From positions 1 through 9,834 of the forward strand of contig DREN01000374.1 of the NCBI GenBank assembly GCA_011051075.1: a stretch of DNA of 9,834 bases. The letters run 5' to 3'. Each line of letters begins with the position of its first letter. Positions within the stretch are counted from its first letter, which is position 1. Below, piece after piece: positions 1 through 7,072 of this stretch. A model generated the notes under the pieces. It was not told the origin of the DNA, searched no databases, and worked only from the letters and a program-made list of their open reading frames with translations. Source of the stretch: Deltaproteobacteria bacterium (GTDB lineage: Bacteria; Desulfobacterota; DSM-4660; Desulfatiglandales; Desulfatiglandaceae). Made by a program: the position numbers and the translations under genes.

Positions 1-2
1 AA

Positions 3-1430
3 GAGATAGCAGCACAGGCCGACAGGTACAGGGACCTCCTCCTTGAGACCCTGGCCGACACGGACGATCTTGTAATGGAGAGATATCTTGCCGAGGAGGA
101 GATCCCCCTCAGGGAACTCAAGGCGGCCATCCGTTCCGCCACCATCGGGATGGCATTGGTCCCTGTTTTCTGTGGGGCTGCCCTCAGAAATAAGGGGATA
201 CAGCCCCTTCTGGACGGCATTGTGGACTACCTGCCCGCCCCTGTGGACGTCCCGCCCATTACCGGCATCAATCCCATGGACGGAGAAGAAGAAACCAGGC
301 CCGCCAAGACCCGGGGACCATTCACCGCCCTCGCCTTCAAGGTAATGATGGACCAGGGGAGAAAGATGACCTATATGCGGGTCTACTCCGGTGCCGTCAA
401 GGCGGGGAGCCCTGTCTTTAATCCCGGCAAGAAGCTTCACGAAAAGCCTGCCAGGCTTTTGAGGATGCACTCCAACAAGAGGGAGCGTATCGACCATGCC
501 AGTGCTGGAGACATAGTCGCGGCAATGGGCCTGAAACTCACCACCACCGGCGATACCCTGTGCGACGAAAAAAATCCCATCCTCCTGGAACCGATCCAGT
601 TTAATGACCCGGTTATAAGTGTTGCCGTGGAACCGAAGAGCGTCCAGGAACATGACAGACTCTTAGACGCCCTGACCAAACTGTCGGACGAAGACCCCAC
701 GTTCAAGTTCAAGATAGACGAGGAAACGGGTCAGACCCTCATCTCAGGTATGGGAGAGCTCCACATTGAGATCGTGACGGGTCGGCTCAGGCGGGAGTTC
801 GGGGTCGAGGTGAATCAGGGAAGGCCGCAGGTGGTGTACAGGGAAACCGTCACCATACCTGCGGAGTACGAGGACCTCTTTCAGCGGGACCTGGGGGGGC
901 AGGAGCATTTTGCGGGGGTGCGGATACAGGTTTCACCCCTGTCAAGGGGTTCGGGAAACCGCTTTGTCAACAGGTGTACTGATCCCGAACTTCAGGAGGA
1001 TTTCCTGAACGCCATCAGGGATGGGATTGTGGAGGCTGAGGCCGGTGGGACCCTATTGGGATATCCGGTAATCGACGTGGAAACGGCCCTCCTTGATGTG
1101 CGGATGAAGGAGACCTCCTCCGACGCAATGGCCTTCAGGGCCGTGGCCAACATGGCCTTCAGGGCCGCGTTTCAAAGGGGCGAGCCGGTCCTCTTGGAGC
1201 CCATAATGAAAACAGAGGTCCTGGTACCCGATGAATTTACAGGGGAGGTCATCGGTGATCTCAACTCGAGACAGGGTAAGATAGGCCAGATAGTAAATAA
1301 CGGGACCGCCCAGGTGGTCATAGCCCACGTGCCCCTTTCACGCATGTTCGGATACTCCACTGCCCTGCGGTCAGTCACACAGGGCAGGGGAACCTTCACC
1401 ATGCAGTTCAGCCACTACGACAGGGCATAG
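3..1430 (+). CDS. Elongation factor G paralogue (5'-truncated by window edge)
   Basis: This is a translational GTPase of the EF-G family, which drives ribosomal translocation or, in some paralogues, ribosome recycling. The reading frame is open from base 3 with no start, so the gene begins upstream. About 475 residues are visible of a usual ~690, so the G domain core with its nucleotide-binding motifs is missing. Numbered from the first full codon, the parts are: end of the G domain (1-100), domain II (about 105-197), domain III with SGMGELH (about 248-254), domain IV (about 284-395) and domain V with LEPIMKTEV near 397. Domain II lacks the PFVG insertion of canonical FusA (MMDQGRKMTYMRVYSG). 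In domain IV the usual GGRGQYGHV loop reads GGQEHFAGV, and the HDVDSSE loop reads MKETSSD. It is therefore a divergent paralogue rather than the main FusA; a recycling or specialised role is inference. It ends 34 bp from convergent gspB. Confidence 0.93.
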   Translation, partial: EIAAQADRYRDLLLETLADTDDLVMERYLAEEEIPLRELKAAIRSATIGMALVPVFCGAALRNKGIQPLLDGIVDYLPAPVDVPPITGINPMDGEEETRPAKTRGPFTALAFKVMMDQGRKMTYMRVYSGAVKAGSPVFNPGKKLHEKPARLLRMHSNKRERIDHASAGDIVAAMGLKLTTTGDTLCDEKNPILLEPIQFNDPVISVAVEPKSVQEHDRLLDALTKLSDEDPTFKFKIDEETGQTLISGMGELHIEIVTGRLRREFGVEVNQGRPQVVYRETVTIPAEYEDLFQRDLGGQEHFAGVRIQVSPLSRGSGNRFVNRCTDPELQEDFLNAIRDGIVEAEAGGTLLGYPVIDVETALLDVRMKETSSDAMAFRAVANMAFRAAFQRGEPVLLEPIMKTEVLVPDEFTGEVIGDLNSRQGKIGQIVNNGTAQVVIAHVPLSRMFGYSTALRSVTQGRGTFTMQFSHYDRA

Positions 1431-1464
1431 GGACGGTCAAAACCCACAAGGCCTGCCTTTTTCA

Positions 1465-2409
1465 TCAGCGCCACACCACTATACGGGCCTTCCCCCCACC
1501 GTAGTCGATTATCACCCCGTCGGAGGTGATCTCTTTCAAAACAGGTCCGTCCGCCCCTATTCGATCCCCCTCCCTGTAACTGCGCATGTTGATAAACACC
1601 AGCCGTTCCGCCGGATTTTTGGAATATGAGTGCACGTTAATCTCAAGCTTTCCTAATTTTTCTCTGACTTCGGACGGGAGGTCCTGGATCAGGGGGAGAT
1701 CTCCGGCCTTCCCCCTGGCGACCCGTTCTCCCCTCTCCGCTGGAGGAGGAGGGGGGGCAGGGCTTTTTGCGCTCTTTTCAGCCGGACCCTGAACCCTCCT
1801 GCCCAGGGCCGAATCAGACAGGCCCGTAAAGGCCTTTTCAGACCCTGAGCCCACAGGCGTCTGTGGTTGAGGGGGCGTGGTCTTTTTCTCTGTGGCCGAA
1901 GGAGCAGGCCCTGTGACAGGGGTTTTCCCTGGTACCGGCCTGGAATCAGGGGTGGGCTCAACTGTCTTGGCCGCCTTTTCCGCCGGGTCCTTTCTTTCGG
2001 TGACACCTTCAGCAGGCCGAACCTGTCCGGGGCTGCGGGACGGATCACTGTAAGCCGGTCTCTCCCCTGCCGCCCCGGAAGACCTGTTCCTGTTCAGACC
2101 CTCCTCCTTCACAGGGTACTGGGGTTTGGGTCTCCCGGTGCCTGCGGTCTTGGGGCCGGGCATGGAAACGACCTCTTGCCCATGGTTCCCGGAAGAAGGG
2201 GGGGGTCTGCTGGGATCCGGTAACCCGGGCCAGAGGATCAGCCCGACGATCACTGCCCCCACCAGGAAGGCCCCACACAGCCAGAACAGGGACCGGAGGC
2301 CGCTTTCCCGTTGAACCTGGTCTTCCTCATACACGGCCTTCAGGTCAGGTGCCCGTTCGAGCCTGCGCTCCCGGTCTGCCCGTCTCAGGGCCTCAAGGAT
2401 CAATGACAT
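1465..2409 (-). CDS. gspB: GspB, type II secretion accessory protein
   Basis: This is the inner-membrane and periplasmic partner of the GspA ATPase. In the ExeAB-type family the pair helps insert or assemble the type II secretion secretin through peptidoglycan. The N-terminus MSLILEALRRADRERR is the typical GspB cytoplasmic start. One membrane segment follows at about residues 41-61, then a long low-complexity linker rich in Pro, Lys, Ser and Glu (about 62-237) suited to crossing the periplasm. The C-terminal T2SSB domain (about 238-314) contains INVHSYSKNPAERLVFIN and YREGD. I chose the ATG at 2409 because GGAG lies 6 nt upstream and the family motif begins there. An in-frame GTG at 2436 would add nine residues but has no ribosome binding site. 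The start overlaps the end of gspA by 17 bp, so translation is probably coupled. The linker is coded by G/C-rich tracts, including eight G on the + strand at 2198-2205. Confidence 0.92.
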   Translation of the reverse strand: MSLILEALRRADRERRLERAPDLKAVYEEDQVQRESGLRSLFWLCGAFLVGAVIVGLILWPGLPDPSRPPPSSGNHGQEVVSMPGPKTAGTGRPKPQYPVKEEGLNRNRSSGAAGERPAYSDPSRSPGQVRPAEGVTERKDPAEKAAKTVEPTPDSRPVPGKTPVTGPAPSATEKKTTPPQPQTPVGSGSEKAFTGLSDSALGRRVQGPAEKSAKSPAPPPPPAERGERVARGKAGDLPLIQDLPSEVREKLGKLEINVHSYSKNPAERLVFINMRSYREGDRIGADGPVLKEITSDGVIIDYGGGKARIVVWR

Positions 2410-4090
2410 GCCTCTCTCCGTGCTGGATCTGGTCACATAAGAGGGGGATGGAATCGTCCCCGGCTGCAGTATTCAACTGGATGAGTGTCTGCTCTCCAAC
2501 AATGCCGTCTGCTTTGACAAAATGGGCGCGCTGAAAATCCATGACCCGCCTCTTCAGGGTATCGTCAAAAAACGGGCTGGGAGGGAAGATTTCGATTCCA
2601 GGCGGGCTGCCCTCAAGACTATCCAGATGAGACCTTAACCAGAGCACATCAGGACCGGAATCTCCCCTTTTCATTACCGCTCTGTTCAGAGGAGGGGGTC
2701 TCCAGAGGATGGTAAAGTCACCGAACCAGAAAGGCTCTATGCCGGAGCGATTCAGGGTCTCCCGTCTGAAACCCAGCTCCAGGGTAACGTCCGGCCCTTC
2801 CATGGACACAACAGGCAGGTAGTGGGTGCGCTGATCTTCATCCACTACTTCCAGGATCGCCGGCCGGTTGAGGTTTCCCAGTATTGTCCAGTTCCCCCGG
2901 CCCCTCATACAGCGCAGACCCACCTTTTCCGCCCTTTCGCAGTTGGTCAACCCCGGCAGATCAGGGTACTCCCTTTCCCACTGTCTGAACAGGGTTTCAA
3001 AGGCCGAATCCCTGTCGGTCGGCACATCCCCTGCCGTTAACAGATCGCGGACAAGAGAAGAGGCCTCCTCCCCGCCATCCCCGTTCTCCCTCGGCCCGGT
3101 CTCGGTATTAACCGCTCCCTTTGGTGGACCAGGGGTATCCACACTGGGGGCCGGTTTTCCTGTAACGACTACCTGCTCCCAGATGATGGGTGGATCCAGA
3201 AATCGCCAGCCCGCGCCAAGGATTAAGAGTATGAGGATAATGACGGCCCATCTAAGAACCCTTGGAGAGCGGAGGGAAGATCGAGGGCCCATTACCTCTG
3301 ATGCGGCCTTTCTCACCAGGCCCCTGTTTACCCGGTCCCGCTGCCCCGCATAGGCGCCTAAAAGGGCCCGATCGCAAATGGTGTTTATCAGGCGGGGGAC
3401 ACCCCCTGAAAGCCTGTGAACAAGGCGAAGGGCCCCCCTGGTGAAGAGTCTCCTTTTGCAGCCTGCCACCTCTAACCGGTGCCCGATATAGGTGGTCGTT
3501 TCGTTGAGGAGTAAGGGGGTCAGATGGTACCGGGCCGTGATCCGCTGGCTCAACTGACGCAGCTCAGGCCGTGCCATGATGGTCTGGAGCTCCGGCTGCC
3601 CGATGAGAAGGATCTGAAGGAGCTTCTGGGTAGGGGTTTCCAGGTTGGTCAGGAGGCGGATCTGTTCCAGTACATCGGCGCTTAGGTTCTGGGCCTCGTC
3701 AATTATCAGGACTGTTCGACGGCCCCTGGCATGAATCTCCAGGAGGTGCAGGTTCAGCAGGTCAACAAGCACCTTGAGGCTCTCTGTGCCGGCAGGGTAT
3801 GATATACTCAACTCGTCGCAGAGGGAGGCCACCAGCTCCAGGGCCGTCTGTTTTGGATTCAGGACAAGGGCCACCTCCACCCCTTCGGGGATCTGCTCCA
3901 GCAGGCTTCGGCACAGTGTGGTCTTACCGGTCCCCACCTCGCCGGTCAGGAGGACAAAACCGCATCTCTCACCTATACCGAAGAGGAGATGGGCCAGGGC
4001 CTCACGGTGACGCTGGCTCATGAAGAGGAAACGGGGATCGGGCGTGAGAGCAAAGGGGTTTTCAGTAAGACCGAAATATGCGTTGTACAT
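2393..4090 (-). CDS. gspA: GspA/ExeA-like AAA+ ATPase with peptidoglycan-binding domain
   Basis: This is the accessory ATPase of type II secretion. It is predicted to sit in the inner membrane with the ATPase in the cytoplasm and the C-terminus in the periplasm, where it binds peptidoglycan and aids secretin placement together with GspB. The 565 residues show the family start YFGLTENPFALTPDPRFLF, Walker A GEVGTGKTT (50-58), Walker B VLIIDEAQ (127-134), a LLIGQPEL sensor segment (161-168) and GGVPRLIN (229-236). A membrane helix lies at about 279-297. It is followed by a degenerate C39-peptidase-like region (about 384-440; Cys384, Cys394, LNRPAILE, His423) and a PG_binding_1 repeat (about 478-540; WLRSHLDSLEG, FQRAHFVKADGIVGEQT). 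XrtA-associated ATPases share the N-terminal half, but the C-terminal domains and adjacent gspB favour GspA. The ribosome binding site is weak. No other secretion gene is present in the window. Confidence 0.94.
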   Translation of the reverse strand: MYNAYFGLTENPFALTPDPRFLFMSQRHREALAHLLFGIGERCGFVLLTGEVGTGKTTLCRSLLEQIPEGVEVALVLNPKQTALELVASLCDELSISYPAGTESLKVLVDLLNLHLLEIHARGRRTVLIIDEAQNLSADVLEQIRLLTNLETPTQKLLQILLIGQPELQTIMARPELRQLSQRITARYHLTPLLLNETTTYIGHRLEVAGCKRRLFTRGALRLVHRLSGGVPRLINTICDRALLGAYAGQRDRVNRGLVRKAASEVMGPRSSLRSPRVLRWAVIILILLILGAGWRFLDPPIIWEQVVVTGKPAPSVDTPGPPKGAVNTETGPRENGDGGEEASSLVRDLLTAGDVPTDRDSAFETLFRQWEREYPDLPGLTNCERAEKVGLRCMRGRGNWTILGNLNRPAILEVVDEDQRTHYLPVVSMEGPDVTLELGFRRETLNRSGIEPFWFGDFTILWRPPPLNRAVMKRGDSGPDVLWLRSHLDSLEGSPPGIEIFPPSPFFDDTLKRRVMDFQRAHFVKADGIVGEQTLIQLNTAAGDDSIPLLCDQIQHGERHVIDP

Positions 4091-4120
4091 GGGCTATTCC
4101 AGGTTCATCCAGACGACCGG

Positions 4121-4143
4121 GTGTGCAGATTTTCCGTGTGCAG
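4121..4143. repeat. 8-bp direct repeat upstream of gspA
   Basis: GTGTGCAG occurs at 4121-4128 and again at 4136-4143, starting 15 bp apart. It lies in the 85-bp gap between the end of the crotonase gene and the gspA start, 31-53 bp upstream of the gspA ATG. Its position would suit a regulator or leader element for gspAB, but the repeat is short and could be chance. I saw no clear sigma-70 promoter in this gap. Confidence 0.3.
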
Positions 4144-4175
4144 GGAGTCAGAAAGAGGTGCGACCGGTTCAGAGT

Positions 4176-4955
4176 TTACCAAAACCTAGGATTCCTCTTC
4201 TCCAGGAAGGCCCCAACCCCCTCCCTTCCGTCCGGCTGATCAGCAACCCAGGATAAAAGGGTCCTCTCGTTTTCCAGTTGAACTTCAAAGGGGGTGCTGA
4301 ACGAATCACTCAAGAGCCTTTTGGAGGCCCCGAAGGAGGTAAGAGACCCCTTTGCGATACGACGGACCATCTCCAGGGCCCTGTCCACCCCCTCTCCGTC
4401 AGATACCACCTCTGTCACAATCCCCCAGGATATGGCCTTTTCAGCCCCTATGGGCTCATCAAAGGCGGCTATTTCCAGGGCCCGTGCCATACCGATCAAC
4501 CTGGGCAGGGTGTAAGTGCCGCCACCGTCAATACTCAGGCCGTTTGAGGTGTACGCCTGCCTGAGAACGGCCGATGCCTCCATGATCCTGAAATCACAGG
4601 CAAGGGCCATGGAGAAGCCGCCCCCTGCGGCAAGACCGTTTATTGCTGCCACCACCGGTTTGGGCATACGCCGGATCTCCAGGATCGCCTGGTGGTACCT
4701 GGCCGCCAGTTGATGAAAGGCCCTGCCGTAGCTCTCTTGTGCGCCGTTTATCCATCTCAGATCTCCTCCCGCGCAAAAGGCCCTCCCCTCTCCTGAGATC
4801 ACCACCCCTCTCACCTGCCGATCAAGGGCCAGTTCCGTAAGGATTTCGGCCAGCAGACCTACCATATCCAGGTTAAAGGCATTATAGGCCTCAGGGCGGT
4901 TCAGCATGATCAGGGCCGTCCCATCCTCTTTTTTCAAATCTACCGGTTCTTTCAT
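4176..4955 (-). CDS. Enoyl-CoA hydratase/isomerase family protein (PaaG-like)
   Basis: This is a crotonase-fold enzyme of 259 residues, the usual length, acting in the cytoplasm on an acyl-CoA thioester. The oxyanion-hole segments are clear: AFCAGGDL (59-66) and INGLAAGGGF (105-114). The two glutamates of rat enoyl-CoA hydratase (Glu144, Glu164) align with Ser115 and Tyr135, so ordinary hydratase activity is unlikely. The segment SIDGGGTYTLPRLIGMARALE (from 141) keeps Asp143, which matches the catalytic aspartate of PaaG-type isomerases. A double-bond isomerase is therefore the best guess; the substrate is unknown. No other fatty-acid, benzoate or phenylacetate gene is nearby. The ATG at 4955 is preceded by a strong purine-rich GGGGAGGGGG site. 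The gene lies 85 bp upstream of gspA on the same strand, and co-transcription is possible but functionally unexplained. Confidence 0.9.
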   Translation of the reverse strand: MKEPVDLKKEDGTALIMLNRPEAYNAFNLDMVGLLAEILTELALDRQVRGVVISGEGRAFCAGGDLRWINGAQESYGRAFHQLAARYHQAILEIRRMPKPVVAAINGLAAGGGFSMALACDFRIMEASAVLRQAYTSNGLSIDGGGTYTLPRLIGMARALEIAAFDEPIGAEKAISWGIVTEVVSDGEGVDRALEMVRRIAKGSLTSFGASKRLLSDSFSTPFEVQLENERTLLSWVADQPDGREGVGAFLEKRNPRFW

Positions 4956-5010
4956 ACCCCCTCCCCTGTCTTATGATATCCTCAGTCCGGGCCCGCTTTG
5001 ATCTTTTCAC

Positions 5011-5030
5011 CAGACCCTAACAGACCCTGA
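5011..5030. repeat. Tandem decamer CAGACCCTAA/CAGACCCTGA
   Basis: Two head-to-tail 10-bp units differing at one base lie directly before the palindrome at 5032-5046, in the divergent region between the crotonase gene and moaA. The role is unknown. It may form one composite element with the palindrome. Confidence 0.55.
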
Positions 5031-5031
5031 A

Positions 5032-5046
5032 GGGTGCCTGGCACCC
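5032..5046. repeat. Perfect palindrome GGGTGCC-T-GGCACCC
   Basis: Seven-base arms are separated by a single T. It sits between the divergent crotonase and moaA starts, 77 bp from the former and about 150 bp from the likely moaA start. No T run follows, so it does not look like a terminator. It could be a protein-binding operator or one copy of a dispersed REP-like intergenic repeat. No second copy was seen in this window. Confidence 0.55.
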
Positions 5047-5077
5047 CGTCCGATTTCTCTGCAAATAGGGAAATATG

Positions 5078-5104
5078 TTGACTCTCAAACATGATTTATA
5101 TATG
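5078..5104 (+). promoter_or_regulatory. Possible sigma-70 promoter for moaA
   Basis: A TTGACT hexamer (5078-5083) is followed after 15 bp by TATATG (5099-5104) in a locally AT-rich patch. The spacer is shorter than the preferred 17 bp, so this is tentative. If used, transcription would start near 5111, downstream of the ATG at 5075, which would make 5195 the working moaA start. Confidence 0.35.
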
Positions 5105-5147
5105 GAACAGGCAGCCGTTGCAAGCCATTTAGAGGAGGTGGGAGGTT

Positions 5148-5166
5148 TCAGGGCCCCAACCCCTGA
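5148..5166 (+). other. Leader hairpin upstream of moaA
   Basis: TCAGGG (5148-5153) and CCCTGA (5161-5166) form a 6-bp stem with a 7-nt loop. It comes directly after a purine run, GAGGAGGTGGGAGG (5132-5145), that resembles an isolated ribosome-binding sequence. The hairpin ends 28 bp before the likely moaA ATG. It may be part of a regulatory leader. The Moco RNA motif is known upstream of moaA in some bacteria, but I cannot confirm that fold here. Confidence 0.35.
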
Positions 5167-5194
5167 TTCATACCCAAAACAGAGATATAGTTCA

Positions 5195-6196
5195 ATGGAA
5201 ACATTCCTGCCAAACCTGATAGATCAGTATAACCGGCGCCTGAACTACCTGCGCATCTCCATCACGGATCGGTGCAACCTCCGCTGTCTCTACTGCATGC
5301 CCCGGGATGGCCTTGCCAAACTGAAACATGAGGAGGTTCTAACCTACGAGGAGATCCTCCGCCTCGCAGGCATTGCCGTGGGGTTGGGCGTAAACAAGAT
5401 CCGTCTGACAGGGGGGGAGCCCCTCATAAGAAAGGGGCTGTCCCGGCTTCTTCCCGGGCTGGCCGGTCTGCCGCACCTGAAAGATATCTCCATGACCACC
5501 AACGGGATCTTCCTGAAAGATAATCTGGAGTGGATCAGGTCGGCAGGCATGAGGAGGATCAACATCAGCCTCGACACCCTCCACCGGGAGAGGTACAGGA
5601 AAATAACAGGTTTCGATGGCCTTGAACGGGTGTGGGAAGGGATACGTGCCGCGGAGAAGCTGGGGTTTTATCCCGTAAAGATCAACATGGTGGTAATGAA
5701 GGGGATCAACGACGATGAGGTCGTGGATTTTGCCAGGCTGTCTCTGGATCACCCCTACCATATCAGGTACATCGAGTATATGCCCAGCGGGTTTGTCCAT
5801 GGGGGCGGGGAGATGGAGCATGTGCCCAACTCCACTGTGAAAGCCCGCCTCATGAAGATAGGCAAACTGGACCGGATCCCGCACAGGGAAATGGATGGCC
5901 CCACTGTGCGCTTCAGATTTGAGGGGGCCCCCGGAGAGGTGGGCTTCATCAGCCCCCTGACCCACCATTTCTGCCAGGCCTGCAACCGCCTCAGACTGAC
6001 CGCAAGCGGGCACCTGAGGCCCTGCCTCCTCTCCAACGGGGAGATAGACATCAAGACCCCGCTCAGGGCCGGGGCCTCTGACAGGGATCTGGCACGAATA
6101 TTCCTGAAGGCCGCTGAAAATAAACCCGGGGGTCACGGGCCGGTCTCAGAGCAGTGCGGCTCCCTTTGCGGGCAGATGTCGGCAATCGGGGGGTGA
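5195..6196 (+). CDS. moaA: GTP 3',8-cyclase MoaA (molybdenum cofactor biosynthesis)
   Basis: This radical SAM enzyme converts GTP to 3',8-cyclo-7,8-dihydro-GTP, the first step of molybdopterin synthesis, in the cytoplasm. Numbered from the ATG at 5195 (333 residues, the normal family length), it has YLRISITDRCNLRCLYCMP with the SAM-cluster cysteines 27, 31 and 34, and LTGGEPLIRKG (71-81). NISLDTL follows. The second-cluster ligands Cys260, Cys263 and Cys277 lie in FCQACNRLRLTASGHLRPCL. The C-terminus is MSAIGG, the conserved GG tail. An unusual CGSLCG lies just before the tail. An in-frame ATG at 5075 with AGGGA upstream would add 40 residues. I prefer 5195 because the extension is unlike the family, is AT-rich in part, and overlaps a possible promoter and hairpin. 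However, the site before 5195 is weak, so the start is uncertain. No moaC, moaE or moeA lies nearby. Confidence 0.95.
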   Translation: METFLPNLIDQYNRRLNYLRISITDRCNLRCLYCMPRDGLAKLKHEEVLTYEEILRLAGIAVGLGVNKIRLTGGEPLIRKGLSRLLPGLAGLPHLKDISMTTNGIFLKDNLEWIRSAGMRRINISLDTLHRERYRKITGFDGLERVWEGIRAAEKLGFYPVKINMVVMKGINDDEVVDFARLSLDHPYHIRYIEYMPSGFVHGGGEMEHVPNSTVKARLMKIGKLDRIPHREMDGPTVRFRFEGAPGEVGFISPLTHHFCQACNRLRLTASGHLRPCLLSNGEIDIKTPLRAGASDRDLARIFLKAAENKPGGHGPVSEQCGSLCGQMSAIGG

Positions 6197-6212
6197 GGGA
6201 GGAGGAACAGGG

Positions 6213-7052
6213 CTACAGCCCTAACAGTGCCGCGGCATTCAGTCCTGTTATCTTGTCCCTGTCCCGTGGAGATATCCCCGCAGAGTTCATTTCATGGAAA
6301 TAGCGCCCCGGTCCCAGAATGGGATAATCAGTTCCAAAGAGGATCCTGTCAAAACCCACTATCTCCCCGGCAACCCTGTAGATATCAGGCGTGTAAAGGA
6401 AGGGCGAGGCAGCCGTATCAAACCAGACGTTTCGGAAAACCTCCTTCACCTCCCTCTTCATGAGCCCGTAAAAGAGAAGCCCGCCCCCCCAGTGGGCCAG
6501 GACGATCCGGTTGTGGGGGTAGGTCCTGACAAAATCGTAGATCTGCCTGAGGGTGTTGGGGGTCTTCCCGAGGTATTCATGGCCCACCGGCTCGTTGGTG
6601 TGGAGGAGGAAGGGGACATTGACCCGGGAACAGACGGTCATCACGTCCTCCAGGGCCCTGACCACCTCTGATGTCAACCCCGAACCGTACACGGCCAGCT
6701 CTCCAACGCCTGAAAGCCCCTGGCTCAGGCATCGCTCCGCCTCCCTGGCCCCCCCGGGAGAGCGGGGAGAGAAACAGCAGAATCCTGTCAGCCGATCCGG
6801 ATAGATCTGGACCGATTCCACGATATAGTCGTTATGACGACGGTAGTGCTCGGGGTTCTCCCAGGGGAACCCGAAGATGACCGAGCGCTCCACCCCGGTC
6901 TTATCCATCTCCCTTATAAGCTCCTCAACGCCGGCGAGCTTTGCCCCGGGTGGGGAGTAGAGGGTTTGAAACGCAGGTTCTCTGGATGCGAGGCCCAGCC
7001 TCTCGTCCCTGAAGGCAGAGGGAAAGATATGGGTATGGAAGTCTATAATCAT
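6213..7052 (-). CDS. Metal-dependent amidohydrolase (TIM-barrel, Amidohydro_2 type)
   Basis: This is a 279-residue cytoplasmic TIM-barrel hydrolase or decarboxylase of the amidohydrolase superfamily. Candidate metal or catalytic residues are in the expected order: HTH (His6, His8) in MIIDFHTHIF, Glu118 in GELAVYG, His151 in LLHTNEP, His187 in LAHWGGG, and Asp242 in FGTDYP. The pattern resembles the ACMSD/2-pyrone dicarboxylate/TatD-like group, but the substrate cannot be told from sequence. The start is fixed by MIIDFHTH, the standard beginning of such proteins. No Shine-Dalgarno sequence precedes it; the bases just upstream read CCTCCC in the mRNA sense. It begins 20 bp after the tlpA-like gene ends, so translation may depend on coupling with that gene. 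It ends 16 bp from convergent moaA with no evident terminator. Confidence 0.87.
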   Translation of the reverse strand: MIIDFHTHIFPSAFRDERLGLASREPAFQTLYSPPGAKLAGVEELIREMDKTGVERSVIFGFPWENPEHYRRHNDYIVESVQIYPDRLTGFCCFSPRSPGGAREAERCLSQGLSGVGELAVYGSGLTSEVVRALEDVMTVCSRVNVPFLLHTNEPVGHEYLGKTPNTLRQIYDFVRTYPHNRIVLAHWGGGLLFYGLMKREVKEVFRNVWFDTAASPFLYTPDIYRVAGEIVGFDRILFGTDYPILGPGRYFHEMNSAGISPRDRDKITGLNAAALLGL

Positions 7053-7072
7053 GGGAGGCCCAGGGGGATGAT

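Noticed and set aside
1448..1462. AAGG-CCTG-CCTTTTT between the convergent EF-G and gspB genes as a terminator
   Set aside because: Only a 4-bp stem is possible, which is too weak to call despite the T run.
2198..2205. Run of eight G in the gspB linker as a phase-variation tract
   Set aside because: Runs of seven G or C also occur at several other places in this GC-rich window, and the linker tolerates low complexity. Nothing else suggests phase variation.
2410..2436. GTG at 2436 as the gspB start
   Set aside because: It has no ribosome binding site and adds nine residues ahead of the conserved MSLILEALRRA motif, while the ATG at 2409 has GGAG at good spacing.
5339..6136. 265-codon open frame on the minus strand inside moaA
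   Set aside because: It is antisense to a clearly conserved radical SAM gene. The translation shows no recognisable family and reflects GC-rich codon bias.
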